NCBI GenBank assembly: GCA_031255115.1
Contig: JAIRTD010000185.1
Location: forward strand, 1 to 7,329
DNA from: Spirochaetaceae bacterium
GTDB taxonomy: Bacteria; Spirochaetota; Spirochaetia; Treponematales; Breznakiellaceae
Length of the DNA stretch: 7,329 nt
Direction: 5' to 3'
How positions within the stretch are numbered: the stretch's first letter is position 1; each line of letters opens with the position of its first letter. Shown here in pieces: positions 6,952 to 7,329 of the stretch. A program made the position numbers and the translations under genes. A model generated the notes under the pieces. It was not told the DNA's origin. It saw nothing but the letters and a program-made list of their open reading frames with translations, and did no database searches.

Positions 6952-6997
6952 GGTTTAATACCCCGCGGCTCTGCCGCGGTTATAAAGGTATTAAACC
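6952..6997. repeat. Nested inverted repeat (REP/MITE-like element)
   Basis: A perfect 11-base outer inverted repeat, GGTTTAATACC (6952-6962) and GGTATTAAACC (6987-6997), encloses a second perfect hairpin, CCGCGGC (6963-6969) / GCCGCGG (6973-6979) with loop TCT. Seven or so unpaired bases (TTATAAA, 6980-6986) sit only on the right side. The AT-rich outer arms and GC-rich inner arms form a compact 46-base structure upstream of the AT-rich - strand gene. No T-run follows on either side, so it is not a classical terminator. A repetitive extragenic palindrome, or a very small non-autonomous mobile element, is the most economical reading; copy number elsewhere in the genome would decide. Confidence 0.65.
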
Positions 6998-7034
6998 TGA
7001 GTCCAAAACCTTATGAGAACAACATACCGCGCGG

Positions 7035-7070
7035 TTGTTGATTCCGTCAAGTCTTTTTCAACAATTTTTT
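7035..7070 (+). terminator. Weak terminator-like hairpin with T tract
   Basis: TTGTTGA (7035-7041) pairs with TCAACAA (7058-7064) across a 16-base loop, followed directly by a run of six T (7065-7070). The stem is AT-rich with a long loop, and no + strand gene precedes it within 700 bases, so a terminator function is doubtful. GTTGTT (7034-7039) can instead pair with AACAAC at 7018-7023, giving two mutually exclusive hairpins. Confidence 0.2.
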
Positions 7071-7180
7071 ACAATTTTAAGTACGGACGCGGAAGAAGAC
7101 CGAAGCCGAAAGAAGAATTCACCACGAAGACGCGAAGTACTGGCAGCGCCTGGCGACGGGGGTATGGAAACGCGCCCCCC

Positions 7181-7329
7181 TTACTTCTTTGACTTCACGG
7201 TTAAATTCTTAACCTGTCCATAGTCATTCCGGCGGCGGGTCTCCTTTTTTTTCAGGTTTTTCAGTATATTTATAGGGTGATAGAATACGTTGTACCCCAT
7301 AATATTGACGACCGCATACTCGGCCGGAG
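7181..7329 (-). CDS. C-terminal fragment of an unidentified protein (runs off the window)
   Basis: Reading the - strand inward from the right edge, one frame stays open for 48 codons to a TAA at 7183-7181. The other two - strand frames stop earlier. The readable protein begins PAEYAVVNIMGYNVFYHP, continues INILKNLKKKETRRRND, and ends QVKNLTVKSKK. The first part has the hydrophobic/aromatic pattern of a folded domain and the last 27 residues are strongly basic, a tail that could contact nucleic acid or ribosomes. I do not recognise the family. The start lies outside the window. An open frame of this length at an edge can arise by chance, but its protein-like composition favours a real gene. 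A G5/C5 hairpin (7158-7162 with 7176-7180) lies directly after the stop on this strand, without a T-run. Confidence 0.5.
   Translation of the reverse strand, partial: PAEYAVVNIMGYNVFYHPINILKNLKKKETRRRNDYGQVKNLTVKSKK

Noticed and set aside
6401..6997. CRISPR array or toxin-antitoxin pair in the AT-rich segment
   Set aside because: There are no regularly spaced direct repeats and only one gene; no partner gene overlaps or adjoins it.
7035..7223. 62-codon + strand open frame starting at TTG
   Set aside because: No ribosome binding site, an odd repetitive composition, and overlap with the hairpins and with the end of the more protein-like - strand frame.

Overview
The window looks like chromosomal DNA from a spirochaete, most plausibly a Treponema of moderate G+C. 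This rests on the first gene, an exported SH3-domain protein with a loose, cysteine-containing lipobox, and on the general gene style; there is no rRNA or other phylogenetic marker, so the assignment is tentative. The genes from 45 to 6286 are G+C-moderate to rich (sample lines 53-60%), all on the + strand, and closely packed. The gene at 6401-6901 is very different: sampled lines hold only about 22-32% G+C.

Layout, left to right. A putative SH3b lipoprotein (45-1409) is followed after 41 bases by a complete ABC-F ATPase (GTG start 1451, end 3577), whose C-terminal linker is encoded by a cluster of DNA palindromes. After 86 bases comes a 68-residue single-pass membrane protein with a cysteine-rich tail (3664-3870) that resembles FeoB-associated small proteins. 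Next are a UDP-glucose/UDP-galactose 4-epimerase (galE, 3932-4918) and a MATE-family transporter (4925-6286) separated by only 6 bases. The MATE gene ends in a compact multi-hairpin element (6302-6344). Beyond it lies a convergent AT-rich gene on the - strand (6401-6901) whose protein resembles the DUF2004/DUF6985 families. Upstream of that gene is a nested inverted repeat (6952-6997), then about 180 bases of apparently non-coding, hairpin-rich DNA, and finally the C-terminal end of an unidentified - strand gene that runs off the right edge (7181-7329).

How the parts fit together: the + strand genes are household functions (ribosome-associated ATPase, sugar-nucleotide epimerase, drug/metabolite export, envelope protein), with no evident single pathway. 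galE and the MATE gene probably share a transcript. The right third is accessory-like: a base-composition break, palindromic elements on both sides of an orphan AT-rich gene, and an unrecognised partial gene. I do not see a complete defence, toxin-antitoxin or other novel multi-gene system. The best leads are the palindromic elements (including the set inside the ABC-F coding sequence), the orphan AT-rich gene, and the cysteine-rich mini-protein.
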